Below, one piece after another: positions 35,399 through 45,119 of a DNA stretch of 64,000 nucleotides. Source of the DNA: Candidatus Obscuribacterales bacterium (GTDB lineage: Bacteria > Cyanobacteriota > Vampirovibrionia > Obscuribacterales > Obscuribacteraceae); NCBI GenBank assembly GCA_019637435.1, contig JAHBVO010000004.1, forward strand, positions 1 through 64,000, written 5' to 3'. A program made the position numbers and the translations under genes. The notes beneath the pieces are model-generated. The model was given only the letters and a program-made list of their open reading frames with translations. It was not told the DNA's origin and made no database searches. Every line of letters begins with the position of its first letter. Within the stretch, counting starts at the first letter, position 1.

Positions 35399-36646
35399 CT
35401 AAGATGCGACTTGCTGTTTGGAAACAAATGAGACGCCTGGTCCCTTCCAGTCCGCGCCCAGCCAGTCTCCAAGACTTGCTGCGACATCCGCGAAACCGTT
35501 TCTGATGCCGACGTCAACCGCTTGCTTCTCGAAACTTGGGCTGTAAGCCAGGATCGGAACGAACTCGCGGGTGTGGTCCGTTCCTCTGGCGGTCGGATCG
35601 TTGCCGTGGTCGCTCGAGATGAGCAGCAGATCTTCGGGCTGCATCGCCGCAAGGATTTTTCCGAGCCATTCGTCGATCTCGACGAGTGCCTTGGCATAAC
35701 CTTTGGGGTCGCGCCTGTGACCGTAAAGCGAATCGGTGTCGACGAGGTTCGTGAAGATCATCGAGAGTTTGTCGTCCTGGGTTCCACCGATGCGGCAGTC
35801 TTTGAGGGCGTACTGATTCGCGATCGTGTCGAGCGTGATTTGCAGCCCTTCTTTGTTGCTGCCGGTGTGTTTGGCATGGCTGAGACCGTGACCGACAAAG
35901 ATGTCCTCGATTTTGCCGACGCCGAACACGCCGCGCTTTTCGTCTTTGAGAATGTCCAGAAAGGTTTTGCGCGGTGGTGGAACAGCGTAGTCGCGGCGAT
36001 CGCCCGACAGTCGTTTGTAGGCGCCGGGGGTGCCGGTGAACGGTCTGGCGATGACGCGACCGACCCGGTGAGGACCGTCGAGGAGCTTGCGAGCGGTTTC
36101 GCACCATTCGTACAGTTTAGGTAGCGGCACGGTGTCGACGTGGGTCGCGATTTGGAAAACGCTGTCGCCTGATGTGTAGACGATCGGCAGTCCAGTGCGC
36201 TGGTGTTCTTCGCCGAGTTCTTCCAGCACGGTGGTGCCGGACGCCGGCTTGTTGCAGAGTACGCCGGAAACCCCGGTCAACTCGCAATATTCTTCGATAA
36301 CTTCTTTTGGGAAACCGTTCGGGTACATCGGAAACGCGGTCTCGCTCACGACTCCCATCATCTCCCAGTGTCCGGTCTGCGTGTCCTTGCCGTTGGAAAC
36401 CTCTTCAAGCTTGCCGAAGAGCCCGAGCTTCGTCGCCGATTTGTCGACGCCTTCTATTGGCGAGATTTGTCCGAGACCGAGTCTCGCAAGGTTTGGCAGG
36501 GTGAGACCGCCTGTTTCGCGAGCTACGTTAGCTAGCGTATGGCAGTTCGACAGGTCGCCAAACGCCTCATGGTCCGGCGCAGCGCCTATACCGCAGCCGT
36601 CGATAACCATTACGATGGCTCTTCTGTTTGCCTTGTTTTCTGACAC
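35399..36646 (-). CDS. deoB: phosphopentomutase
   Basis: A 415-residue DeoB of the alkaline-phosphatase superfamily, interconverting (deoxy)ribose-1-phosphate and -5-phosphate. Seen: metal Asp in MVIDGCGIGAAPD, KDTQTGHWEMMG with the phosphorylated Thr, SSDHGNDPTA and TDHTREFVP metal sites. Length is normal (about 390-410). First gene of the operon with the PNP-like and PNP genes, which fits nucleoside salvage. Confidence 0.95.
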   Translation of the reverse strand: MSENKANRRAIVMVIDGCGIGAAPDHEAFGDLSNCHTLANVARETGGLTLPNLARLGLGQISPIEGVDKSATKLGLFGKLEEVSNGKDTQTGHWEMMGVVSETAFPMYPNGFPKEVIEEYCELTGVSGVLCNKPASGTTVLEELGEEHQRTGLPIVYTSGDSVFQIATHVDTVPLPKLYEWCETARKLLDGPHRVGRVIARPFTGTPGAYKRLSGDRRDYAVPPPRKTFLDILKDEKRGVFGVGKIEDIFVGHGLSHAKHTGSNKEGLQITLDTIANQYALKDCRIGGTQDDKLSMIFTNLVDTDSLYGHRRDPKGYAKALVEIDEWLGKILAAMQPEDLLLISSDHGNDPTARGTDHTREFVPILAYSPSFEKQAVDVGIRNGFADVAASLGDWLGADWKGPGVSFVSKQQVAS

Positions 36647-37164
36647 GGTGAACCTCCCAACACGAGCACGCCGCCTCGTCGGCTGCGCAGACGCCTGCCG
36701 AATGCGACCTCTGGAGTTTACTATTCTCCTGTCTATACGTCATGAAATTACTAGATATGTTTTTCTATCTGCTAATTGTAAAGAGGTGATATCTCAACGG
36801 TTTTTCTTCGTAGTTTGCACATGAAACCGCTCAATATTGCTTATTCCTGATTGCTTACCGGCCTTCGCCTTTGCTACCGTCATATCACTATTTTTTCTCG
36901 CGCTCCACTGTAAGTAGGCTTTTCAAAAACCCATATCCGTTGTGCTTTTTCAGGACTTCCACACTGAATTTTGAGCAGCGGATCGAGACCGGGTTCTAGA
37001 GAGGCAGGCTTTCTGTTTTGGAAACAGCACCAGTCATCACAGGCTCTGGCGCTGTCTGGCACAAACAGCCTGTATCACCACGGGCGTCTCCTTGTTTGGT
37101 TCGGAAACTGAACGTGTGTTCGGTGACAACCTCTCAGGCGGACGCCTCACAAAGGACAAATACC
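36647..37164. other. divergent promoter region, no gene
   Basis: Between deoB (minus) and a secreted protein (plus). AT-rich stretches occur near 36720-36800. I see no gene or strong hairpin. Confidence 0.5.
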
Positions 37165-37593
37165 ATGAGAAAGTTCGCAATCGTTCTGTCCGTCCTCGCG
37201 GCGGCTCTTTTCGTCGGCGGCACGGCTCAGGCACAGAGTCTCTCCATCCGCATCGGCGATGGCCGCAGCGGGCTGTCGATCTACTCCGGTCACCATCACG
37301 GCGGCTGGAACAACCGCGGCTGGGACAACCGTCGCTGGGACAACCGCGGCTACGACTACCGCCGGTACGACTACCCGCGCGTCTACACGCCGGCGCCCGT
37401 CTACCGTGACCGCTGCAACACCGGCTGCGGTGGTTCGGACGCCATCACCGTGCGCGTGCCCGAAGTCGTCTTCGACCGCTGGGGTCGCCCCTGCGAAACC
37501 GGCCGCTACCGCCTGGTGACCGCCTACTACGACTACCGCTACGGCGGCTACGTGTACACGGACCAGATGGGTCAGCTGCGCGTCGTTCGCTAA
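37165..37593 (+). CDS. small secreted Arg/Tyr/Gly-rich protein
   Basis: A 142-residue exported protein. A signal peptide (MRKFAIVLSVLAAALF...) ends at AQA near residue 23. The mature part has short repeats of N-R-G-W-D and YDYRRYD kind, two cysteines in NTGCGG and GRPCETG, and a beta-rich end. AAAGGA precedes the ATG at 37165. No family known; low-complexity Tyr/Arg proteins of this style occur at cell surfaces. Strong codon bias. Confidence 0.75.
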   Translation: MRKFAIVLSVLAAALFVGGTAQAQSLSIRIGDGRSGLSIYSGHHHGGWNNRGWDNRRWDNRGYDYRRYDYPRVYTPAPVYRDRCNTGCGGSDAITVRVPEVVFDRWGRPCETGRYRLVTAYYDYRYGGYVYTDQMGQLRVVR

Positions 37594-37624
37594 GTCGTCA
37601 GATTAAGCCCTGACGGCGGGCGGG

Positions 37625-37660
37625 AGGTAGAGACCATCAGGTCTCTGCCTCTTCGCTTTC
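37625..37660 (+). terminator. terminator-like hairpin
   Basis: AGGTAGAGACC/GGTCTCTGCCT stem with a 4-base loop, followed by a pyrimidine stretch CTTCGCTTTC, about 30 bases past the stop at 37593. Confidence 0.5.
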
Positions 37661-37667
37661 GCAATCT

Positions 37668-38335
37668 GGCTACTAGATGCGATGGTACCCGTTGACGACT
37701 GAAGTGAGCGTTCTGGTCTGGCTTTCGCGAGATAGAAGTCTTGCTACTAGATGCGGAAGTATCGATAGACGACTGAAGTGAAAGCTCTGGGCTGGCTTTC
37801 GGGAGATAGAAGTCTTGCTACTATATGCGGAAGTATTAGCAGGCGACTGGAGTGGGCGTTCTGGGCTGGCTTTCGGGAGATAAATGGATCAACTTCGATG
37901 CGTTTGTCTATGACACAATGCCGCTTTGGGCGAATTCCGTCATTGTGGCGTAGCCAAAACCTTACTACTAGATGCGATGGTATCCGTTGACGACTGAAGT
38001 GAACGTTCTGGTCTGGCTTTCGCGAGATAGAAGTCTTGCTACTATATGCGGAAGTATTGGCAGGCGACTGGAGTGGGCGTTCTGGGCTGGCTTTCGGGAG
38101 ATAAATGGATCAACTTCGATGCGTTTGTCTATGACAGAATGCCACTTTGGGCGAATTCCGTCACTGTGGCGTAGCCAAAACCTTACGACTAGATGCGATG
38201 GTATCCGTTGACGACTGAAGTGAACGTTCTGGTCTGGCTTTCGCGAGATAGAGGGGGCCGCCTTCGATGCGTTTGTCTATGACAGAATGCCGCTTTGGGC
38301 GAATTCCGTCATTGTGGCGTAGCCAAAGGCGACCG
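37668..38335. repeat. composite repeat array with TACTAGATGC units
   Basis: The unit TACTAGATGCGATGGTA..CCGTTGACGACTGAAGTGA occurs at 37671, 37967 and 38187; a sister unit (TACTA(G/T)ATGCGGAAGTAT) follows at about 37743, 37817 and 38041. Each larger period of about 220 bases includes a hairpin TATGACA.AATGCC...CATTGTGGCGTAGCC. Short frames here repeat the same peptide and are not genes. Confidence 0.88.
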
Positions 38336-38556
38336 GGAAATTGGAGGCGAAACCGAAGGGCGCCGGGTATGGGCTTGCCGGAGAAATTTGATACTAAGGA
38401 ATCTAGTAGGCAGTTTTGGGCGGTTTTCGGTTTCCGATAAAAAGGGGACGGTTAGAACCGTGAATAGCGGGTACGAAATGCATAGCTAGCTTAGCTTCGC
38501 TAGTTCGTGTAACCTAGTAGAGGTTGACGTTTTCGGTCCAGACGACAGGAGAGTGT

Positions 38557-39774
38557 ATGGTGTCTCAAGACCATATGATGTCTATCAACACAGTAGCCGC
38601 CAGGTTGGGGCTCTCGGTTCACCAGCTTCGGCGCTGGGAGCTGATGTTCGGCTTGGAAATCAAACGGGGGCGCGGGCAGCAGCGTCAGTATCGCCCCGAA
38701 GATTTGACCATCCTCGAGCGAATCAAGGAGCTCGTCGAGCAGGGTTGGCCGACATCTCAGATTCGCCCGCAGATTGAAGCGGAAGGATTGATCACGCCGA
38801 AGCTAATCGGCATGCCTACGCCGCCCGGAAATCCGGAAGTCGTCCTCGAATCGCTGATCGGAATGCGAACATTTTGCGAGCGGCGGTTCATCGAGATCTC
38901 CAGGCAGATCGACGAACTCAGGCAGCTCGTCATATCTCTATCATTGAAGCAAGAACTCTCGGGTGAAACAGACTCGCCCTGGCAGCCAATGGAGCCCGCC
39001 GAGCCGGTTCGCGAGGAACCGAGACCGGTCCTGCCTCCTCAAGAAATTACTCTTGGACCCGAGATCCGAACCTCTGCCCCGCCGCCGCACATACAGGCAG
39101 CGGCCGCCGCTGCCGCTGCTGCAACCGCAGCTGCCGCCGCGCAACAGCAGAGTCCATCAACATCTGCAACGCAACCTACTATGATTGGCGTACCGAGTTC
39201 CAGTTCACCGAGCACTCCAGGCACCTCGGCAACACCTGGCGCACCCGCGACACCTGGGGCATCGGCACCGCCTCCGCCGGCATTTACTGCGGCGCCCGTT
39301 TCGGAAGCCGTAACTCTCGGAGAAGTCACTGACCAAAACTATTTGACAGTCCTTGGTCGCGCTCTCGACTTAATTGGATGGACTGACGAAGAAGCTGATG
39401 AATACTCGGAAAAAACATTTGGAATCCCTCACTGGGACGAATTAGGGCGCAGTCAGGCGGAACGTCTGGTGGCGCATCTGGTGACACTCATAAACGCAGA
39501 ACGCCAACCAGCTGCGGTTACGCCAGCTCCCATGCCTCCATCCGAGCCTGCGGCTGAGATGTCCTTTCATGCCACAAATGAAGAAGAGATGAACGCCAAC
39601 GTTGCTGATAACGCTGATGGTGAGGGCGATGAGTTTTACGACGAGGATGACTTCGATACCACTCCTGGTGGTACGGGTAGTGCCTCTCAACCTGGTTCAG
39701 CTGGCGATTCTTCGCATGGAGAGAGCGGCGCGCCGCCTCCGCCACCATCACCGCCTTATGGTCCGCCCGCGTAA
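38557..39774 (+). CDS. MerR-like HTH protein with low-complexity tail
   Basis: A 405-residue protein. Residues about 5-80 are a MerR-type winged helix (SINTVAARLGLSVHQLRRWELMFG..., then QYRPEDLTILERIKELVEQG). A helical linker (to about 130) is followed by a Pro/Ala/Ser/Thr-rich disordered stretch of about 130 residues, a short folded helical part (about 260-325; LGRALDLIGWTDEEADEYSEKTFG) and an acidic Gly/Pro end. No cobalamin or metal-binding domain is visible, so the inducer is unknown. AGGAG lies six bases before the ATG at 38557. Confidence 0.8.
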   Translation: MVSQDHMMSINTVAARLGLSVHQLRRWELMFGLEIKRGRGQQRQYRPEDLTILERIKELVEQGWPTSQIRPQIEAEGLITPKLIGMPTPPGNPEVVLESLIGMRTFCERRFIEISRQIDELRQLVISLSLKQELSGETDSPWQPMEPAEPVREEPRPVLPPQEITLGPEIRTSAPPPHIQAAAAAAAAATAAAAAQQQSPSTSATQPTMIGVPSSSSPSTPGTSATPGAPATPGASAPPPPAFTAAPVSEAVTLGEVTDQNYLTVLGRALDLIGWTDEEADEYSEKTFGIPHWDELGRSQAERLVAHLVTLINAERQPAAVTPAPMPPSEPAAEMSFHATNEEEMNANVADNADGEGDEFYDEDDFDTTPGGTGSASQPGSAGDSSHGESGAPPPPPSPPYGPPA

Positions 39775-39942
39775 TTATCTGCAGTTTCTCGTAAAAACCC
39801 TACAGACTGGGCATAAAAGAGATGTTAGATTCTAGTTCGGTATATCGGAATTAGAGTTTGACTTACGTGACGCAGGTACTCCAGAAGAGAGTAACCAGGG
39901 ATGGTTTCTACCGAGGGCAGCACCGGTCCTGCGAGCAATTTG

Positions 39943-39979
39943 AAAGAGTGGTACCGATCGAGGTATCACTCTTTTTTTT
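39943..39979 (+). terminator. rho-independent terminator
   Basis: A 13-bp stem AAAGAGTGGTACC/GGTATCACTCTTT (one G-U pair) with 6-base loop and a run of eight T. It lies about 170 bases after the MerR-like gene. Confidence 0.9.
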
Positions 39980-40431
39980 GACTGACTTTTGGAAGGCGGG
40001 TGCTGGGCAGTAACGTCCTTAACCCTGTCTACGATGCGATGACGATTTTCCAGAAATTCGTCTATCGCTCATAAACAACGAAGAGCGTCGGAGAGTTGAC
40101 CGTCCTGAAAACCCCGTTTTGCGGAAGCTTTGGGAGATGGTTGAGACTCGGGGAGTAGAAAGAAGAACATGAGCAGGAGTTTATGTTCTTCCTCTTGAGA
40201 TCTCGCAAAGGCGCTTGATAGGTTGAGTTGTTCATTTAAGCGCATCAGAAAACCAGGACAACTAGAGACAAAGCAAGACAGACAAACCGAATAGCAAGAT
40301 GTAGACAAGCATTTCGCTGATCGGGTCTCGTTCGTTCGTCCAAACCGAAACTGCGCCGAGAACATCGTTTTCGTTTTCAACAAACACAGGCGGACACCAC
40401 GGTGGTGTTCGTCTCTAAACCAAGGGAGATT
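39980..40431. other. spacer with family hairpin, no gene
   Basis: A member of the dispersed hairpin family lies near 40027-40078 (GTCTACGATGCGATGACG...). A long minus-strand frame over 40069-41367 is the shadow of the HD-domain gene. Confidence 0.6.
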
Positions 40432-41307
40432 ATGACGACTATGACCATTCAGGAGCTCATCAAGATTCGGGACGCGATGTATCGCGACCCCGAGCTCCTC
40501 GCAGTTTACGAGAAGGGTGACAAGAACTCGAAGGGGCAGACGCGCCACGACTACGTCCACGGTGACGAAGTGCGCGACCTGGCTCTGAATCTGACCGCTC
40601 AGCTTGACCGGGCTTTTCCGGGCATGATGGACGAGGTCACGAAGGAGTTCGTCATTCCGGTTGCCGCGTGGCTTCACGACATCGGGCGTTCCATTGACCT
40701 GGACCGTCACGACGTCGAAGGCGCAATTCTGGCCAAGGGATACCTGGACCGGAAGGGCGTTCCGAACGACCTGCGCGCGCGTGTTTGCGAAATCATCGGC
40801 CTGCATCGCGCCGGCAAGGTGATCAAGCGCGGGATTCAATCCCCGGAACACGCGATTGTGGTGATTGCCGACAAGTGCATCGGCGACGAAGGACGGGTTC
40901 GCCCGGACAAGGCGTTTGCCCTGCGGGTGGCGCGGTTCTTCGGTTGGGGAAGCAAGTGGAGTCTCGCCAGGTACAACTGGTGGGGCAACGCTGCTCACGA
41001 CCGGGTGAACTTCTCCATCAAGAGCGCGAACCTGGTTCTGGACCTGCCCGACGACACCACCAGCCGCACGGGCGACATCGTCCTGAAGCTGGAAGTCGAC
41101 GAGCGCATCGCCAACATCGAAGAAATCGTGACCCTCGACTGGTTCGCGGATTCGTTCTTCGCTTGCGGCAAGGGTGCGCGGTTCTTCGGGTACTACTTCC
41201 GCCTCGAGTTCAACAGCGTTCGCCACAAGTGGGACAAGAACGCCAAGAACGGCAAGGGCGCCTGGGTTCCCACCGACACCATCGTGGTCAACCGCAACCT
41301 CGACTGA
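40432..41307 (+). CDS. HD-domain metal-dependent phosphohydrolase
   Basis: A 291-residue HD-superfamily protein. Metal ligands fit H43 (YVHGDEV), H82-D83 (WLHDIGR) and D147 (VIADKC), with H93 and H125 nearby. Such enzymes hydrolyse nucleotides or cyclic nucleotides. The C-terminal part (about 190-291) is a distinct beta-rich domain of unknown type (NLVLDLPDDTTSRTGDIVLKLEVDER). AAGGGAG precedes the ATG at 40432. A single-gene unit; substrate unknown. Highly biased codons. Confidence 0.82.
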   Translation: MTTMTIQELIKIRDAMYRDPELLAVYEKGDKNSKGQTRHDYVHGDEVRDLALNLTAQLDRAFPGMMDEVTKEFVIPVAAWLHDIGRSIDLDRHDVEGAILAKGYLDRKGVPNDLRARVCEIIGLHRAGKVIKRGIQSPEHAIVVIADKCIGDEGRVRPDKAFALRVARFFGWGSKWSLARYNWWGNAAHDRVNFSIKSANLVLDLPDDTTSRTGDIVLKLEVDERIANIEEIVTLDWFADSFFACGKGARFFGYYFRLEFNSVRHKWDKNAKNGKGAWVPTDTIVVNRNLD

Positions 41308-41361
41308 TTCTGCTAGGAGCAGTATGAAAAAGACGGCTAAAGAATCAGCGGTTTCGAAGCC

Positions 41362-41416
41362 GGCCATGTCTCAAGGGGAAACCCTTGGGCGTGGTCGGCT
41401 AACGAGCCCGTTTTTC
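41362..41416 (+). terminator. long hairpin after the HD-domain gene
   Basis: CGGCCATG.C.CAAGGG-GAAA-CCCTTG.G.CGTGGTCGG forms an interrupted stem with a GAAA loop; CCCGTTTTTC follows. Confidence 0.6.
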
Positions 41417-41559
41417 TTTGCTGTCACTTTTGCCTTCGTGTGCTACACCATTTAGTACTATAGAGTACAATAATAATTTTTGGGGACGAAACCTTGAAAG
41501 CCTTTGCCTTTGAGCGTCTTGAGTATTTGCATCTATCGAGGCAGTTTCTCATGGGCGTT

Positions 41560-42200
41560 GTGGCTACGAGAGAGCGACGGATTTTGGGAAATCCGGCATT
41601 CTGTCATAGACAAACGCGGTGAGCGAGAGCGTTCGTTGAGCGTAAGTGCGGGCGTGTGCCTGTTTTCGGGGCATGTCTAGTGCGGAGCTTTATAGTAGGG
41701 ACTTGTGGCTACGAGAGAGCGACGGATTTTGGGAAATCCGGCATTCTGTCATAGACAAACGCGGTGAGCGAGAGCTTTCGTTGAGCGTAAGTGCGGGCGT
41801 ATGCCTGTTTCCGGGGCATGTCTAGTGCGGAGCTTTATAGTAGACGCTCGTGGCTACGAGAGAGCGACGGATTTTGAGAAATCCGGCATTCTGTCATAGA
41901 CAAACGCGGTGAGCGAGAGCGTTCGTTGAGCGTAAGTGCGGGCGTATGCCTGTTTTCGGGGCATGTCTAGTGCGGCGCTTTATAGTAGACGCTCGTGGCT
42001 ACGAGAGAGCGACGGATTTTGGGAAATCCGGCATTCTGTCATAGACAGACGCGGTGAGCGAAAGCGTCCGTTGAGCGTAAGTGCGCGCGTATGCCAGTTT
42101 TCCGGGGCATGTCTAGTGCGGAGCTTTATAGTAGGCATGCGGTCGAGTCTTGGCATACGGCGGTTCCGGGGGCTGTCTAGTGCGGAGCTTTATAGTAGAC
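41560..42200. repeat. 145-bp tandem array, four copies plus a partial one
   Basis: TGGCTACGAGAGAGCGACGG begins at 41561, 41706, 41851 and 41996, exactly 145 bases apart. Each unit has the hairpin AGAGCGACGGATTT...AAATCCG..TTCTGTCATAGACA and ends with GAGCTTTATAGTAG. A shortened unit (42127-42200) follows and runs into the TPR gene leader. Confidence 0.93.
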
Positions 42201-42204
42201 GCGG

Positions 42205-42213
42205 TGGTACAAT
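42205..42213 (+). promoter_or_regulatory. candidate extended -10 box (TGGTACAAT)
   Basis: TG-G-TACAAT, 33 bases before the TPR start at 42246 and right after the last TATAGTAG of the array. No good -35 box, as is common for extended -10 promoters. Confidence 0.35.
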
Positions 42214-42245
42214 ATATTTCCAATTGGATTTGCAGGTGCTGCGCC

Positions 42246-42782
42246 ATGCCGGATGAATACGACGTTTTCATAAGTGCTGCTGAAACCGCGGTCGCGGCTG
42301 GCGATTATCAATCCGCGGAGCAGCAATTTCTCGCCGCGCTCGAAATTGCCGAGGGCAATGGTGATGACTCGCGACTGACTTACACGCTCGAGAGTTTGGC
42401 GGAGACGTTCTGGTACCAGCAAAAATTTTCCCTGGCGGCGCCTCTGCTGCGTCGCCTTTTGCGCAAGTACGAGCGCAAGCTCGGTCGCGATCACTTTGAC
42501 GTCGCGATCGTTGCGAACAACATGGCGATGCTATACCACGCCTGGGGCAAATATGCTGATGCGGAGCCGTTCTACAAACAAGCGCTCGCAATTAAAGAGC
42601 GCGTGCTGGGAAGGAACCATCCGGAAACTAAGATGATTTTGGGTAACTATCGCGATGTTTTAACACTGTTAAAACGCTTCGATGAGGCCCAAAAACTCGA
42701 CGCTGGCTCGCATTCGCGGAACACGTCTGAGTGGCGGCGCTCAAAACTTTCCAGCGAGAGTGTGCCTCGGATTAAGGTTTAA
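42246..42782 (+). CDS. tetratricopeptide repeat protein (paralog of the 5.4-kb one)
   Basis: A 178-residue soluble TPR protein with about four helical hairpins (AAGDYQSAEQQFLAALEIAE, QQKFSLAAPLLRRLLRKYER, YADAEPFYKQALAIKERVLG). Same layout and several matching motifs as the protein at 5.4-6.0 kb. It acts presumably as an adaptor. It follows the 145-bp array directly and precedes the debranching enzyme by about 230 bases. Confidence 0.78.
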   Translation: MPDEYDVFISAAETAVAAGDYQSAEQQFLAALEIAEGNGDDSRLTYTLESLAETFWYQQKFSLAAPLLRRLLRKYERKLGRDHFDVAIVANNMAMLYHAWGKYADAEPFYKQALAIKERVLGRNHPETKMILGNYRDVLTLLKRFDEAQKLDAGSHSRNTSEWRRSKLSSESVPRIKV

Positions 42783-43009
42783 TTGCAGGGCGTATCGGTT
42801 TCGGAATCGTGTATGAGGCCGTTGGGCGCGTATGTTTCAAATCGAAAGGTAACTTTTAAACTGCTCCGGCGCCAAGCTTTATGTAAGTGAGGTTGGAAAA
42901 AGTTTCTGCCGGGAACGAAGTACCACAAGAGATTCGACGATTCCACCCTGGGACTTATGGCGCACAAAAACTGGATGAAACCGCACGCGTTTTTTAGCGA
43001 GAGTTGCGC

Positions 43010-45082
43010 ATGACTTTCGGCATAATCGGCTGGCTGAAATCTCAATATCCGGAGCTCAATTACGAGATTCCCGTCGTCTATCCTTCGCGCGACAAGCCTG
43101 ATAACCGCGAGTGGTTGGTGACGAATGGGCTTGGCGGCTTTTCGATGGGGACGATTTCCGGTGCGAACCGCCGGCGGTATCACGCGGTTTTGGTTTCCGC
43201 TGTGAAACCGATGGTGAATCGGCATCTGATCTTGTCTCGCGTGGAAGAGGTGTTGCGAATCAACGGGCGAGATTATGAATTGTCGACCAACCATTGGGAA
43301 TCGGGGGTGGTATCACCAACGGGCTACAAGTTCATGGAGTCGTTCACGCCACTGCCCTGTCCGACCTGGGTTTTCGAGTTTGATGGAAACTATTTGGTGA
43401 AACAGTTGGTGCACCCGTGGGGCACGGATCAGGTGCACATGGGATATCACTGGATACCGGAAGATGATTCGGCGCGCAACGACGTCAAATTGACGTGCAA
43501 ATTTTTAGTCGGCTTCCGAGATATGCATGGAGAGCTGCATGGGTCGGCGGATAAAACATATGCGCAGTTTGTATCTCCCAATCAAAGCGTGATCATATTG
43601 GATGAAAACAGCCGTCTGTGCCTGACCTGGGGTGATGGCAAATATGAATCGCAGAAGCAGTGGTGGTGGGATTTCGACTGGCCGATCGAATCTATCAGGG
43701 GACTTCCGAATACTGAGGACCTGTATTTTGTTGGGTCCGTTTCGGCGAAGTTGCAGGCTGACAAATCATTTTGTTTGGGTGCGAGCTATGAAAAACCGCT
43801 TCAGGCGCCGGATTGCAGCGTGGCTCTGAAAGAGGTTGTGGCGCGTCAAAAGGAACTTATCGATCGGTCAAATCTCGATAATTCGCAAAGGGCAGATATG
43901 ATGCTGCTTGCGTGCGATCAGTTTCTTGTTACGGCCAAAAACGATGAACCCATGAAATCAGTTATAGAAGGATATCCCTGGTATAACAGCGGCGGACGCG
44001 CTGCCATGCTGGCTTTGCCGGGATTGACTGTTTCTACTCGGCGGTTCGATGCCGCTAAAGACATTTTTCGCGCCCAGGTGAGTGGTATTAAAAACGGTAT
44101 CATGCCGAATTGGGTGCTGGATCTGAAAAGTGGCGAAACTGAGCCGCGATTCGACTATGAGGCCGCTGACGTGACTCTGTGGTGGGGATGGGCTCTATAT
44201 AAATATTACCGTGTTACTCAGGACAAGGAGTTGGTCGCAGAGCAGCTTCCGGCGATGATCTCCGCAATCGACCATTTTGTGAACGGAACGAACCCGGGAA
44301 TTTCCGTTGACCCGGAAGACGGTTTGCTTCGATGTGCCGATAAGGACAAAGCATTCACCTGGATGGGCACAAAAGTAGAGGGCATGCCGATCACGCCGCG
44401 CTCCGGCAAGGCTGTGGAGCTATGTGCACTCTGGTATAGCTTTCTGGAAACAGTAGCGTTTTTTGCCGAACCGGTTATGCACGATGATGCTACACGAGTA
44501 AGAAAACTGGCTGAGCAAGCGAAGAATTCGATGAGCAAGTTTTGGAACGAGGAGCGCTCCTGCCTGTTTGACATTATAGATACCGGTGTCCCGCAGAGTA
44601 AGAGGAAGGACGATAGCGTTCGCTGTAATCAGTTGCTGGCAGTGTCTTTGCCGTATCGTGCTTTTACTGTCGAGCAGGAAAAAGCGATACTGCGGGTGGT
44701 GGAGGAAGAGCTGCTTACTCCGATGGGAGTGAGGACTTTGTCGCCGTCAGATCCTAGCTATCAAGGCGTTTTTGGTTGCGGGCTCGCCCATCCGGATCCG
44801 TATCACAGGGATTTGTCGAGGCACCAGGGAACTGCGTATCCCTGGTTAATTGGGCAGTATTGTGATGCGCTCGTCAATGTTTTCGGACCGATGCCTGAAA
44901 CGGTGAATCGTATTAGGCTGCTCTGGCAGCCGATTTTCGACCACATATCTAGCGAGGATTGTTTAAATTCGATTTCTGAAATGTTTGATGGAAACCGACC
45001 GCAGCTGCCGCGCGGCTGCCCGGCTTCAGCGACCGCAGTTGCCGAAGCGATGCGCTGGTTGCGGTGGGTGATCAAGCAGTAA
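43010..45082 (+). CDS. amylo-alpha-1,6-glucosidase family (glycogen debranching enzyme)
   Basis: A 690-residue GH133-like protein. The N-terminal domain (about 20-290) has the EWLVTNGLGGFSMGTISGANRRRYHAVLVSA motif of debranching enzymes. The (alpha/alpha)6 domain shows YPWYNSGGRAAMLALPGLTVSTRRF, AADVTLWW, TWMGTKVEGMPITPRSGKAVELCALWY and HPDPYHRDLSRHQGTAYPWLIGQY. The usual WGRD of the first motif reads GGRA here, so an often conserved Asp is Ala. Other markers are kept. The ATG at 43010 follows a weak GAGAG; TTG at 43004 is possible. It should remove alpha-1,6-linked glucose from glycogen, unless the change alters activity. Confidence 0.88.
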   Translation: MTFGIIGWLKSQYPELNYEIPVVYPSRDKPDNREWLVTNGLGGFSMGTISGANRRRYHAVLVSAVKPMVNRHLILSRVEEVLRINGRDYELSTNHWESGVVSPTGYKFMESFTPLPCPTWVFEFDGNYLVKQLVHPWGTDQVHMGYHWIPEDDSARNDVKLTCKFLVGFRDMHGELHGSADKTYAQFVSPNQSVIILDENSRLCLTWGDGKYESQKQWWWDFDWPIESIRGLPNTEDLYFVGSVSAKLQADKSFCLGASYEKPLQAPDCSVALKEVVARQKELIDRSNLDNSQRADMMLLACDQFLVTAKNDEPMKSVIEGYPWYNSGGRAAMLALPGLTVSTRRFDAAKDIFRAQVSGIKNGIMPNWVLDLKSGETEPRFDYEAADVTLWWGWALYKYYRVTQDKELVAEQLPAMISAIDHFVNGTNPGISVDPEDGLLRCADKDKAFTWMGTKVEGMPITPRSGKAVELCALWYSFLETVAFFAEPVMHDDATRVRKLAEQAKNSMSKFWNEERSCLFDIIDTGVPQSKRKDDSVRCNQLLAVSLPYRAFTVEQEKAILRVVEEELLTPMGVRTLSPSDPSYQGVFGCGLAHPDPYHRDLSRHQGTAYPWLIGQYCDALVNVFGPMPETVNRIRLLWQPIFDHISSEDCLNSISEMFDGNRPQLPRGCPASATAVAEAMRWLRWVIKQ

Positions 45083-45119
45083 GGACGGGCTGCCTGTCGG
45101 TGTTTCGTGTGCGGACCTG

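Noticed and set aside
40069..41367. 432-codon minus-strand frame opposite the HD-domain gene
   Set aside because: Antisense shadow; the HD motifs on the plus strand are clear.
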